From Alphaproteobacteria bacterium (GTDB lineage: Bacteria; Myxococcota_A; UBA796; GCA-2862545): a stretch of 64,000 nucleotides of DNA. The first letter of the stretch is position 1, and each line of letters opens with the position of its first letter. Shown here one piece after another: positions 16,881-25,511 of the stretch. The stretch covers positions 563,425 through 627,424 of the forward strand of contig JACKEQ010000003.1 in NCBI GenBank assembly GCA_020632885.1, given 5' to 3'. A program made the translations under genes and the position numbers. A model generated the notes under the pieces. The model worked only from the letters and a program-made list of their open reading frames with translations, made no database searches and was not told where the DNA came from.

Positions 16881-18398
16881 CTATCCATCCCCCCTGGGCC
16901 CGGCCCGCACCGACCCGAGCGCCGCGGGCACGGCCTCCGCACCCACCGCGGGTCCGCCCACCATGTCCTGGAGCACCTGCACCACCTCCCACCGCGCCGA
17001 CGACCGACCCGGCATGGGCAGACGCACGCGCCCCGTCGTCGCGATGACCACCACGTCGGTCCCCCAGACCCGGATGTTCCGGATGGCCGAGATGGGCACC
17101 CGCGACCGTGTCGTACCCAGGGTCGTCCCGACCTCCACCTCCAGCGCCGCGTTGTCCCGAAGGACACGCACCGATCGCGGTGCCCGCAGGACACGCATCA
17201 CCACCCCCCCGCCCGCGAGCGCGGCCGGGATCAGGGGGAGCACCAGCACGAAATCCTCGAAGGGCTCCAGGTCCGGCAGGCGCGCGAACACCTCCATGGA
17301 CACGAGCAGGAACCCGAGCAGCACCAGGACGGCGACCCACACGATCCCCGCCACGACCAGCCCGCCGAGCGCCCCCAGCGCTGGCCCCGGCGGCGCCTGG
17401 ACCGGCGAGAGGTCCAGCTCCACACCGTCGAACGTGGTCCGCGTCCAGCCCGACAAGCCCTGGGGTGCCCGGGCGTATGCCCCCTCCGCGAGCCTGCGGC
17501 GTGGCCCGTCCCGCAGGGACCGGAGGAGGGCCACGAGCTCCCCACGCTCCGCCGACTCCAGCCCGTTCGTGCGCACCGTCGCGGGCACGCCCTCGATGCC
17601 GACCCGCCCGTCCTCGCGGACCTCCCCGACCTCCCCCATCGCGTCCCACGGGACCCACCAGGCCCGCCGGCCGCGCACGGAGCGACGCACCGAGATCACG
17701 AGCCCGCGCGGATGGAGCTCGAGGACGTCGGTGCTCCCGCGCAGGATCAGGGCTCCCAGCGCCACGGCTCCCACCACGACGGGGACCAGGGCGATCGGGA
17801 ACACGGCCACGACCACGAGGACGGGCAGCAGGAGGACCATCAGCCCGGCCACCATCGACAAGGTCACCCACCGGGCTGTCCCACCCGTCGTGATCTCCGC
17901 GAAGTCCCCGCTCTTCCTGAAGCGACCGGCAAGACGCTCCACAGCCAGCTCCCCTGGATCGGTGGCGGCATCCTGCGCCGGCAGGAGGGAGACGAGCGCA
18001 TCGCGGAGAGCCTCGTGTGCCCCGCGGATCTCGAGAGCCCCGCTGTCGGCGTCGACCACGAGGGCGGATCCCCGCAGGGTCGCGCCGCGCACGCCTTGGA
18101 CGGTCCGCACGGTCTTCCGCATGCCGGCGCGCGTCTCGGTCAAGACGCCGTCCCGCAGCTCGAGGACGTGCCGGTCGAGCCGAAGGGCACTCGCGCCCCC
18201 CAGACAGACCGCGAGAGCCCCGGCGGCGAGAGCCGGCCCGACCTCGCCCTCCTGGAGCCCACCGATGCTGGCCACGCCCAGCAGGAACGCCCCCAGCGCC
18301 AGGACGTGACGGACGTCCGGCCCCCTGCTCACGAGCTCGAGCCTCAGGGCGCCCGGCGGGTCGTGCCCCACGACCGGATCCGGCTCCTCTCCCCCCAT
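16881..18398 (-). CDS. Membrane protein with repeated PH-like segments
   Basis: 505 residues. Hydrophobic stretches occur near 35-70, around 180-220 (VAGLMVLLLPVLVVVAVF) and around 365-415 (LGGLVVAGIVWVAVLVLL), each followed by a beta-rich stretch of the kind LELHPRGLVISVRRSVRG or VRVLRDNAALEVEVG. This resembles bacterial PH-domain membrane proteins and the neighbour at 12182-13450. The ATG at 18398 has GGGGAGGT upstream, with TATCCT further up as a plausible -10. Function unknown. Confidence 0.72.
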   Translation of the reverse strand: MGGEEPDPVVGHDPPGALRLELVSRGPDVRHVLALGAFLLGVASIGGLQEGEVGPALAAGALAVCLGGASALRLDRHVLELRDGVLTETRAGMRKTVRTVQGVRGATLRGSALVVDADSGALEIRGAHEALRDALVSLLPAQDAATDPGELAVERLAGRFRKSGDFAEITTGGTARWVTLSMVAGLMVLLLPVLVVVAVFPIALVPVVVGAVALGALILRGSTDVLELHPRGLVISVRRSVRGRRAWWVPWDAMGEVGEVREDGRVGIEGVPATVRTNGLESAERGELVALLRSLRDGPRRRLAEGAYARAPQGLSGWTRTTFDGVELDLSPVQAPPGPALGALGGLVVAGIVWVAVLVLLGFLLVSMEVFARLPDLEPFEDFVLVLPLIPAALAGGGVVMRVLRAPRSVRVLRDNAALEVEVGTTLGTTRSRVPISAIRNIRVWGTDVVVIATTGRVRLPMPGRSSARWEVVQVLQDMVGGPAVGAEAVPAALGSVRAGPRGDG

Positions 18399-18481
18399 CC
18401 CAGGACCTCCCCACCCCAGGATACCGCCGACGTCGGCCGCCCGGAACCGGTCGTGATAACGGGCCGTCCCAAGGAGTCGTG

Positions 18482-21400
18482 ATGTTCAAGGACCTGCCCT
18501 CCCCCGTCGCCCTCGAAGAGGAGGTGCTCGCCACCTGGAAGCGCGACGCCGTGTTCCACGCGAGCCTCGAGGCCCGCCGGGACGCGCCGCGCTTCGTGTT
18601 CTACGAGGGTCCGCCCACCGCGAACGGCATGCCCCACAACGGGCACGTGCTCACCCGCGCGATGAAGGACCTGTTCCCCCGCTACAAGACCATGCGCGGC
18701 TACCGGGTCGACCGCATGGCCGGCTGGGACACCCACGGGCTGCCCGTGGAGATCGAGGTCGAGAAGACGCTCGGCGTCCGGTCCGGCGGGGAGTTCCGCA
18801 ACGCCCGCGAGGCCGTCGTGGCGTACGGGCTCGACAACTTCGCGCACCGCTGCATCGAGTCCGTGTTCACCTACACCCACGAGTGGGAGCAGCTCACCGA
18901 GCGCATCGGCTTCTGGGTCGACACCGACGAGGCGTACGTCACGTACCACCGCGACTACGTCGAGAGCGTCTGGTGGGCGCTCGCCACCCTGTTCGACCGC
19001 GGGCTGCTGTACCAGGGCCACAAGTGCGTCTGGTGGTGGCCGGAGGGCGGCACCGCCCTGTCGTCCCACGAGGTCGGCGAGGGCTACCGCGACGTGGACG
19101 ACCCCTCGGTGACCGTGCGGTTCGCCGTGAAGGACCAGCCGAACACGTTCATCCTCGCCTGGACCACCACGCCCTGGACCCTGCCGAGCAACGTCGCGCT
19201 GGCCGTCGGACCCGACCTGTCCTACGCGAAGGTGCGCACGGCGGACGGCCAGATCCTCATCGCCGCCGAGTCCCGTGCGCCCGAGGGCGAGGTCCTGGAA
19301 GTCGTGAAGGGCTCGGACCTCGTGGGCCTCCGCTACGAGCCGCTCTACGACTGGGCCACCCCGGACGGCCGCGCGTACGAGGTGCTGGCGGGCGAGCACG
19401 TCACGCTCGATGCCGGCTCGGGCATCGTGCACACCGCACCCGCGTACGGCGAGGCGGACTTCGACCTCGGCAAGCGCGAGGGCCTCGCGCTCATCCAGCT
19501 CGTGGGGGCCGACGGCCACTTCCCGAGCGAGGGCGTGCCCGAGTGGGTGGCGGGCGCGTACTTCAAGGAGGCCGACAAGGCCATCATGCGCGACCTGACC
19601 GACCGCGGGCTCATGTTCCACCGCGGCACGATCCGGCACGCCTACCCGTTCAGCCCGCGCAGCAAGGACGATCCGCTGCTCCAGCTCGCGCGGCCCGGCT
19701 GGTTCATCCGCACCACCGAGTTCGTCCCGGAGGCCCTGCGCAACAACGACGCCGTCAACTGGCTGCCCGGGCACATCAAGGAGGGACGCTTCGGCGACTT
19801 CCTGCGCAACAACGTGGACTGGGCCCTCTCCCGCGAGCGGTTCTGGGGCACGCCCCTGCCCATCTGGGTCTGCCAGGGCTGCAACCACATGAAGGCCTTC
19901 GAGAGCATGAAGGCCCTCGAGGACGCCGGTGCCGAGGGCTTCGACACGACGGTGGACAAGCACCTGCAGATCCACAAGCCCTGGGTGGACCGCATCACCT
20001 GCCCGTGCCCCGAGTGCGGCCTGAAGATGGAGCGGGTGTCCGAGGTCATCGACTGCTGGTTCGACTCGGGCTGCATGCCGTTCGCGCAGTTCGGCTTCCC
20101 GCACAAGGGCGTGGACCGCTTCCGGCACGCGTTCCCCGCGGACTTCATCAGCGAGGCCGTGGACCAGACCCGCGGGTGGTTCTACAGCCTGATGATCATC
20201 GCCACGATGCTCTTCGACGAGGACACCCAGAAGGCCTACGGCCTCGACCCCGTCGACGTGCCGCGGCCCTACCGGAACTGCATCGTGCTCGGCCACGTCG
20301 GCGACATGACGGGCAAGAAGGAGTCCAAGTCCACGGGCAACTACACGAGCCCGGACCTCGTGCTGCGCGGCCGCATGAAGATGCGCGTCGTGGGCAGCCC
20401 GGAGGTCGCGCGCGGCACGATCTCCATGGTGAAGATCGCCACGCGCAGCCTGGAGCTCGGGGCCGACGAGAAGCTCGGCGTCTCCCACGAGGAGACCAGC
20501 GAGGTCGTCGGTCACGTCGCGGTCGTCCCGGGTCCCAACCACGGCAAGGAGACCGTGGCGATGCACCCGGACGACATGGCCGCGTGGGGCATCACGGGCT
20601 CCGCGTGGTTCCACGCGCCCTTCCAGGCGCCCGGTGCCGACGCGTTCCGCTGGCTGTTCTACGCGAGCAACCCGCCGTGGACGAACACGCGCAACAGCCT
20701 CCGCTCCATCCGCGAGGGCCAGCGCGAGTTCCACCTCCGGCTGATGAACGTCTTCAGCTTCTTCTCGATCTACGCCAACATCAACGGGTTCACCCGGGAC
20801 GCCGTGGTGGCCTCGGGTCACGCGCTGGACCGCTGGATCCTCGGCGAGCTCGACCGTACGGTGGCCACCGTCACCGACCAGATGGACCAATACCTCGTCT
20901 ACGAGAGTGCCCGGGCCATCACGGACTTCGTGGACGGGCTGTCCAACTGGTACGTGCGCCGCTCGCGGGCGCGGTTCTGGGGCGAGGGCGACGACACCAC
21001 GGCGGCGCTGTCCTCGCTCTACACCGTGCTGGTCGGGCTCTCGCGCGTCATCGCGCCCTTCGTGCCCTTCCTGGCGGACGCGATGTTCACGCGGCTGGTG
21101 CCGGGTGCGGGCAGCGTGCACCTCCAGGCGTGGCCCGAGGACGAGGGACGGCTGGACCCCGCGCTCGCCGAGCGCATGGCGATGATCCGGGAGCTCGCGA
21201 GCCTCGGGCTGGCCGCCCGCGACAAGGTGGGCGTGCGGGTGCGTCAGCCCCTCCGCGCCGCTGAGGTCGTGCTCGCCGACAAGGCCCTCCAGGCCGGCCT
21301 CGAGCCGCTCCTGTTCCTCCTGAAGGACGAGCTGAACGTCCGCGAGATCCGCTTCTCCGCGCGTGCCGACGCGTTCGTGGAGTACCTCGTGAAGCCGAAC

Positions 21401-21898
21401 TACAAGGCGCTCGGCAAGCGGCTCGGGAAGGACATGAAGGCCTGCGCGGCCGCGGTCGCCTCGGCGGACCCCGCGGCCATCCAGGCGGCCACCCAGGGGG
21501 ATGGCTTCGTGGTCGAGCTGCCCTCGGGCCCCGTGACGCTCACCTCCGACGACGTGCTCGTCGAGGTCCAGCCGCGCGAGGGCTTCCAGGCCTCCGGCTC
21601 CGCCCGGGCGGTCGTGGCGCTGCACGCCGACCTCGACGACGATCTCCGCGAGGAGGGCCTGTCGCGCGAGCTGATCAACCGCATCCAGACCGAGCGGAAG
21701 AACCTGGACCTCGGGTACACCGACCGCATCCGGGTGGACGTCCGGGGCGACGACGCGCTCCAGGCCGCCGCCAAGCGCTTCGCGGAGCACATCCAGCACG
21801 AGGTGCTCGCGATCTCCATGGACGTCGGGCCCCTCGCGGGTGACGCGCCCCTGGACGTCGACGGACACGGCCTGATGCTGGCGGTCCAGCGGGCCTGA
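18482..21898 (+). CDS. ileS: Isoleucyl-tRNA synthetase (type 2-like, with insertion)
   Basis: 1138 residues; charges tRNA-Ile. The class I signature is HNGH (52-55) in place of HIGH, within PTANGMPHNGHVLTR, followed by GWDTHGLPVEIEVEK. The second signature is KKESKS (612-617) in place of KMSKS. Between it and FRWLFYASNPPW (722) lie about 100 residues where ordinary IleRS has about 25, a myxobacterial-style insertion. Overall similarity is to the eukaryote-like type 2 enzymes, a group known for mupirocin tolerance. AAGGAG precedes the ATG at 18482; an in-frame GTG is directly upstream. Confidence 0.97.
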   Translation: MFKDLPSPVALEEEVLATWKRDAVFHASLEARRDAPRFVFYEGPPTANGMPHNGHVLTRAMKDLFPRYKTMRGYRVDRMAGWDTHGLPVEIEVEKTLGVRSGGEFRNAREAVVAYGLDNFAHRCIESVFTYTHEWEQLTERIGFWVDTDEAYVTYHRDYVESVWWALATLFDRGLLYQGHKCVWWWPEGGTALSSHEVGEGYRDVDDPSVTVRFAVKDQPNTFILAWTTTPWTLPSNVALAVGPDLSYAKVRTADGQILIAAESRAPEGEVLEVVKGSDLVGLRYEPLYDWATPDGRAYEVLAGEHVTLDAGSGIVHTAPAYGEADFDLGKREGLALIQLVGADGHFPSEGVPEWVAGAYFKEADKAIMRDLTDRGLMFHRGTIRHAYPFSPRSKDDPLLQLARPGWFIRTTEFVPEALRNNDAVNWLPGHIKEGRFGDFLRNNVDWALSRERFWGTPLPIWVCQGCNHMKAFESMKALEDAGAEGFDTTVDKHLQIHKPWVDRITCPCPECGLKMERVSEVIDCWFDSGCMPFAQFGFPHKGVDRFRHAFPADFISEAVDQTRGWFYSLMIIATMLFDEDTQKAYGLDPVDVPRPYRNCIVLGHVGDMTGKKESKSTGNYTSPDLVLRGRMKMRVVGSPEVARGTISMVKIATRSLELGADEKLGVSHEETSEVVGHVAVVPGPNHGKETVAMHPDDMAAWGITGSAWFHAPFQAPGADAFRWLFYASNPPWTNTRNSLRSIREGQREFHLRLMNVFSFFSIYANINGFTRDAVVASGHALDRWILGELDRTVATVTDQMDQYLVYESARAITDFVDGLSNWYVRRSRARFWGEGDDTTAALSSLYTVLVGLSRVIAPFVPFLADAMFTRLVPGAGSVHLQAWPEDEGRLDPALAERMAMIRELASLGLAARDKVGVRVRQPLRAAEVVLADKALQAGLEPLLFLLKDELNVREIRFSARADAFVEYLVKPNYKALGKRLGKDMKACAAAVASADPAAIQAATQGDGFVVELPSGPVTLTSDDVLVEVQPREGFQASGSARAVVALHADLDDDLREEGLSRELINRIQTERKNLDLGYTDRIRVDVRGDDALQAAAKRFAEHIQHEVLAISMDVGPLAGDAPLDVDGHGLMLAVQRA

Positions 21899-21913
21899 CC
21901 GCCGGGGGGGAGC

Positions 21914-24223
21914 ATGGCGACCTGGAGGCTCGGTGACGCCAGGGTGGACCTCGTCCGGTGCGAGGTCACCTGGCCCGACCGCAGGGTCGCCCTGTCCACC
22001 CAGGAGGCGGACGTCCTGCGGTTCCTCGCGGGCCGCGCGGGCGATCCCGCCACGCGCGAGGAGCTCCTGGAGCACGTCTGGGGCTACGCCGCCACGGCCC
22101 GGACCCGCGCGGTCGACCATGCCGTCCGCCGCCTGCGAACCAAGCTGGAGGCCGACCCCGAGAACCCCGAGTGGCTGCTCAGCGTCCGGGGCGTGGGCTA
22201 CCGCCTGGCGCTGCCGGGGGTCGTCTCGGTGCTGGAGCCCGGGGCACCGGTGGGCCGCACGGCGCTGCTCCGGGAGCTCACGGCGCTCGCGCGCACGTTG
22301 CCGCTGGTGACCCTCATCGGCCCGGGGGGAATCGGGAAGACGACCCTCGCGCGGGCATGGGCGGCGACGACGAACGCCCCGGTGGTGGCCCTGGAGAGGT
22401 CGGCGACCAGCCGGATCGACCAGGTGCTCTCCGATGCCCTCGAGGTCCCGGTGGCCCCCGCGAGCCCTCCGGCCCTCGTGGTGGATCGGGTCGCACGCGC
22501 TCTGCTGGGCCGCCACGTCCCCGGCGTGGTGCTCGATGGCGCCGAGGAGCGGATCGACGAGGTCCGCGAGGTGGTGGTCCGGCTGAACGGGCTCGGGATC
22601 CGCACGGTCGTCACGAGCCAGGTGCCGTTGGAGTCGCCCGGCGAGACGCTCCTGATCGTCGAGCCGCTCGCACCGGAGGCCGCCCGCGAGGTCCTGGGCC
22701 GCTGCGCACCTCCCCTCGAGCGCGAGGTGGAGGACGCCCTGGTGGCGGCCGCGGGCGGGCACCCCCTCACCCTCGTGCTCGCCGGGTCCCAGCTCGCGTG
22801 GTTGGACCCGGGGACCGTGCTGGACTGGCTCTCGGGCGGACCCGAGGCCGTGCACACGGCCGTGTCGCGCGGCGTGCGCGCCCTCCCCGGCGACCTGGCC
22901 GCGTCGCTGTACGTGCTGTCGCTCGCCCACGGGATCGCTGCTTCGGACGTCGCTGCGGCCACCGGGTCGACCCTCCAGACCACGGTGGAGGACCTCGGCA
23001 GGCTCAGGGCCCGCGGGCTCATGGACGTGGGGCCGACGGTCCCGGAGATCGTCCGGCGGGCCGTGCTCGCCGAGCCACGACCCGCGCTCGAGCGCGCTCT
23101 CGCCGAGAGCTGGTCCCGCGCGGGCCGCTCGGACGCACCGGCCGCGGAGCTCGCGTCGCGGATCGAGGCCATCGATCCGGACCTGGCCGCGCAGCTGTGG
23201 GTGTCCGCGTCGCGCCCGATGCTCCTGCGCGGGCCGGTGCAGCTCGAGTGGGCCGATCGTGCCGTGTCCTGTACCGGCGCCCCCGGGGCCCATCTCGTGC
23301 GCGGAGCGCTCCGCCACCTCGTGGGTCGGCTGGCGGAGGCGAGGCAGGACCTGGACGTCGCCATCGCCCATGGCGGTCCCGCCGTGGCGCTGGAGGCCCG
23401 GGTGCGCAGCGGATGGCTCGCCCTCTACGAAGGGGACGTCGAGCGGGCCGAGAGCACCCTCCGGGAGGCCCGTCAGGACGCGCGGCGCTCGGGGGCCTCG
23501 AGCCTCGAGGCGATGGCGGAGGTCCGACTCGCGAGCCTGGTCCACCGACGTGGCGACGCGCGGGCCGCGATCCGTCACCTCCAGCGGGCCCTCGGGCTCC
23601 AGCAGGCCCTCGGGGAGGCCGTCTCCGCGGCCCGCAGCCGCTCGAACCTCGCGATGATGCACGCGGAGCTGGGCGAGCACGAGCAGGCACGCGAGCACCT
23701 GGAGGAAGCCCTGGCCGACGATCGGGCCGCGGGCGTCGAGGCTGCCGTGCCCCAGCACCTCCTCAACCTCGGTGGCCTGCTCGTGGACCAGGAGCGCTGG
23801 GCGGAAGCGCTCGGACCGCTGGAGGAGGCCCGCAGCCGGGCCGCGGGCTTCGGCGACCTGGAGACCGAGGGGCTGGCGTTGCTGAGCCTCGGCATGTGCG
23901 CGCTCATGCAGGCGGATCCCGACGCCGCCCTGGTGCGTCTCACGCGCGGCCGCACCCTCCTGCAGACCGCAGGCAACCAGCTGCCGACGGGCATCGCGTG
24001 GGCCTACTGCGCCATCGCGAACGCGGCCCTCGGCGACGTCCCCGAGGCCCAGGAAGCGCGCGAGGAGGCCGCTGGCCTGCTCCCCGACAGCCTCCCGGCA
24101 CTCCAGGTCCTCCTCGTCGTCGTGGACTCGGCCATCGACGGCAGCCCCGCGCCAGCGGAGCTGTCGCCACTGTCCTTCGTCCGGCTCGCCCAGCGTGCGC
24201 TCGGACGGCTCACTGCGCGATGA
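21914..24223 (+). CDS. Winged-helix / P-loop ATPase / TPR transcriptional regulator
   Basis: 769 residues. Residues 1-100 are an OmpR-type winged helix (LSTQEADVLRFLAG, VDHAVRRLRTKLE, VRGVGYRL). A STAND-like NTPase follows, with Walker A GPGGIGKTT (136-144) and a VVLDGAEERI Walker-B-like strand. The remaining ~400 residues are TPR-like helices (ARQDLDVAIAHGG, AIRHLQRALGLQQALG). The plan is that of AfsR/MalT-like signal-integrating regulators, though the DNA-binding domain is of response-regulator effector type without a receiver. It begins 15 bp after ileS with GGGGGGAG before the ATG, so it is probably co-transcribed. Its targets are unknown. Confidence 0.85.
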   Translation: MATWRLGDARVDLVRCEVTWPDRRVALSTQEADVLRFLAGRAGDPATREELLEHVWGYAATARTRAVDHAVRRLRTKLEADPENPEWLLSVRGVGYRLALPGVVSVLEPGAPVGRTALLRELTALARTLPLVTLIGPGGIGKTTLARAWAATTNAPVVALERSATSRIDQVLSDALEVPVAPASPPALVVDRVARALLGRHVPGVVLDGAEERIDEVREVVVRLNGLGIRTVVTSQVPLESPGETLLIVEPLAPEAAREVLGRCAPPLEREVEDALVAAAGGHPLTLVLAGSQLAWLDPGTVLDWLSGGPEAVHTAVSRGVRALPGDLAASLYVLSLAHGIAASDVAAATGSTLQTTVEDLGRLRARGLMDVGPTVPEIVRRAVLAEPRPALERALAESWSRAGRSDAPAAELASRIEAIDPDLAAQLWVSASRPMLLRGPVQLEWADRAVSCTGAPGAHLVRGALRHLVGRLAEARQDLDVAIAHGGPAVALEARVRSGWLALYEGDVERAESTLREARQDARRSGASSLEAMAEVRLASLVHRRGDARAAIRHLQRALGLQQALGEAVSAARSRSNLAMMHAELGEHEQAREHLEEALADDRAAGVEAAVPQHLLNLGGLLVDQERWAEALGPLEEARSRAAGFGDLETEGLALLSLGMCALMQADPDAALVRLTRGRTLLQTAGNQLPTGIAWAYCAIANAALGDVPEAQEAREEAAGLLPDSLPALQVLLVVVDSAIDGSPAPAELSPLSFVRLAQRALGRLTAR

Positions 24224-24776
24224 ACAGGAGGTCCTGGAAGTCGATGGAGACGTCTGTGCCCCCGCCGCCGTCGACGTGCGCGAGGCTGACGTCCACACTG
24301 CCCGTGATGCCATGGAACGCGAGACCGCCCGCGCTCCAGTCCTCCATGGAGTCGACGGTGATCGAACCGGACGACGCCGTCCACAGGTAGCCATCGGGGC
24401 CGACGGGCTCGGCGACCCACCCGTGTCCGAGCGCCGTCCCGAAGTTGAAGCCGTCCGTCAGCACGTCGAACTCGCCCGCCTCGACCGCCGGCATGTCGAA
24501 CGCCAGGGTCAGACCCCAGTCCTGCGCATGGGTGATCGCGATGGAGAGGAGCGGCTGGGTCGCCAGCTCGGGCGGCAGGTGCTGGAGGCTCGTCTGCCAC
24601 GGGTCTTCGGTGTCGGTCGCACAGGCGATCCCGAACGACCCGGACTGCTGCACCCCACCCGTGAGGGTGACGTCCACGACGGCGCTCGGGAGCCCGTTGT
24701 CACACGCTCCTGGCGCGGTGGGGCCGCCTCCGCCACAGGCGGGGAGAACGAGCAGGACGAGCGCACAGCGGGACAT
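24210..24776 (-). CDS. Lipoprotein of unknown function
   Basis: 188 residues with lipobox VLPAC, a Gly-rich linker and a beta-rich body with two cysteines (ACDNG, GIACAT). Nothing matches a family I know. ATG 24776 is preceded by GGAGGTCCG, which decides it over upstream in-frame starts. Its 3' end overlaps the convergent regulator gene by 14 bp. Confidence 0.7.
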   Translation of the reverse strand: MSRCALVLLVLPACGGGGPTAPGACDNGLPSAVVDVTLTGGVQQSGSFGIACATDTEDPWQTSLQHLPPELATQPLLSIAITHAQDWGLTLAFDMPAVEAGEFDVLTDGFNFGTALGHGWVAEPVGPDGYLWTASSGSITVDSMEDWSAGGLAFHGITGSVDVSLAHVDGGGGTDVSIDFQDLLFIAQ

Positions 24777-24923
24777 CGGACCTCCAGAGTGTGCTGGGAA
24801 CCTAGGGCCTCGTGACGACACGGGGGGTCGCATCTCGGTCGCGTCCGTGTCGCGCCCCGACGTGACAGCTTCCTGACGGGATGCCGCCCGTCGGGCCGAC
24901 TATCTGGCGCCCGGGAGGTGACG
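24777..24923. promoter_or_regulatory. Divergent intergenic region with small palindrome
   Basis: The 147 bp between two divergent genes contain GACGGG-N6-CCCGTC (about 24876-24893), a 6-bp inverted repeat that could be an operator, and TATCTG at about 24901 as a possible -10 for the downstream hydroxylase gene. No -35 is convincing. Confidence 0.3.
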
Positions 24924-25511
24924 ATGATCGGCATCCCGGTAGGGCTCGTCTACGCGAACGCCAGCGAGTGGGTCATCCACCGCTACATCCTCCACGGGCT
25001 CGGGAAGGACAAGAAGAGCTTCTGGGCCTTCCACTTCCACGAGCACCACCGGAACGTGCGGCGGAACGCCCACTACGACGCCGACTACGAGAAGCTCGTG
25101 CTCGGCGACAACCCGCAGAACCGCGAGATCCTCGGGCTGGTCATCCTGTCCGTCGTGCACGCGCCGCTCCTGCCCGTGGCTCCGTTCTTCACGTGCACGG
25201 TCTGGTACAGCGCCAGCTACTACTGGTGGGTGCACCGGAAGTCCCACCTCGATCCGGTCTGGGCCCGCGAGCAGCTCACCTGGCACTACGACCACCACAT
25301 GGGCCCCAACCAGGACGCCAACTGGTGCGTCACGCGCCCGTGGACGGACCACCTCCTCGGGACGCGCATCCCCTACGCGGGCACCGAGCGCGAGGCGCAG
25401 GACATCGAGCGCATGAAGGCCCGCGGGAAGGCCGTCCAGGAGGGCCCACTGCCCCAACGCCGCCGCTTCGACCGCGTCCGCCGGCTCGCCAGGCGCCTCC
25501 GCCCGGCTTGA
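24924..25511 (+). CDS. Fatty acid hydroxylase-superfamily (di-iron, histidine-box) protein
   Basis: 195 residues. The histidine clusters of the integral-membrane di-iron family are all visible: HRYILH, HFHEHHRN, HRKSH and WHYDHHMG. Two hydrophobic stretches (ILGLVILSVVHAPLLPVAPF and the WYSASYYWW region) fit a membrane-embedded enzyme. The family includes sterol desaturases, fatty acid 2-hydroxylases and carotene hydroxylases; the substrate here cannot be told. I chose ATG 24924 because GGGAGGTGACG lies directly upstream; GTG 24918 would overlap that site. Its stop abuts the convergent gene's stop, sharing the palindrome TGATCA (25509-25514). Confidence 0.85.
   Translation: MIGIPVGLVYANASEWVIHRYILHGLGKDKKSFWAFHFHEHHRNVRRNAHYDADYEKLVLGDNPQNREILGLVILSVVHAPLLPVAPFFTCTVWYSASYYWWVHRKSHLDPVWAREQLTWHYDHHMGPNQDANWCVTRPWTDHLLGTRIPYAGTEREAQDIERMKARGKAVQEGPLPQRRRFDRVRRLARRLRPA

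Noticed and set aside
18344..24394. 2016-codon open frame antisense to ileS and the regulator
   Set aside because: A by-product of high GC; the plus strand encodes an unmistakable IleRS and a coherent regulator, and the antisense translation has no motif.
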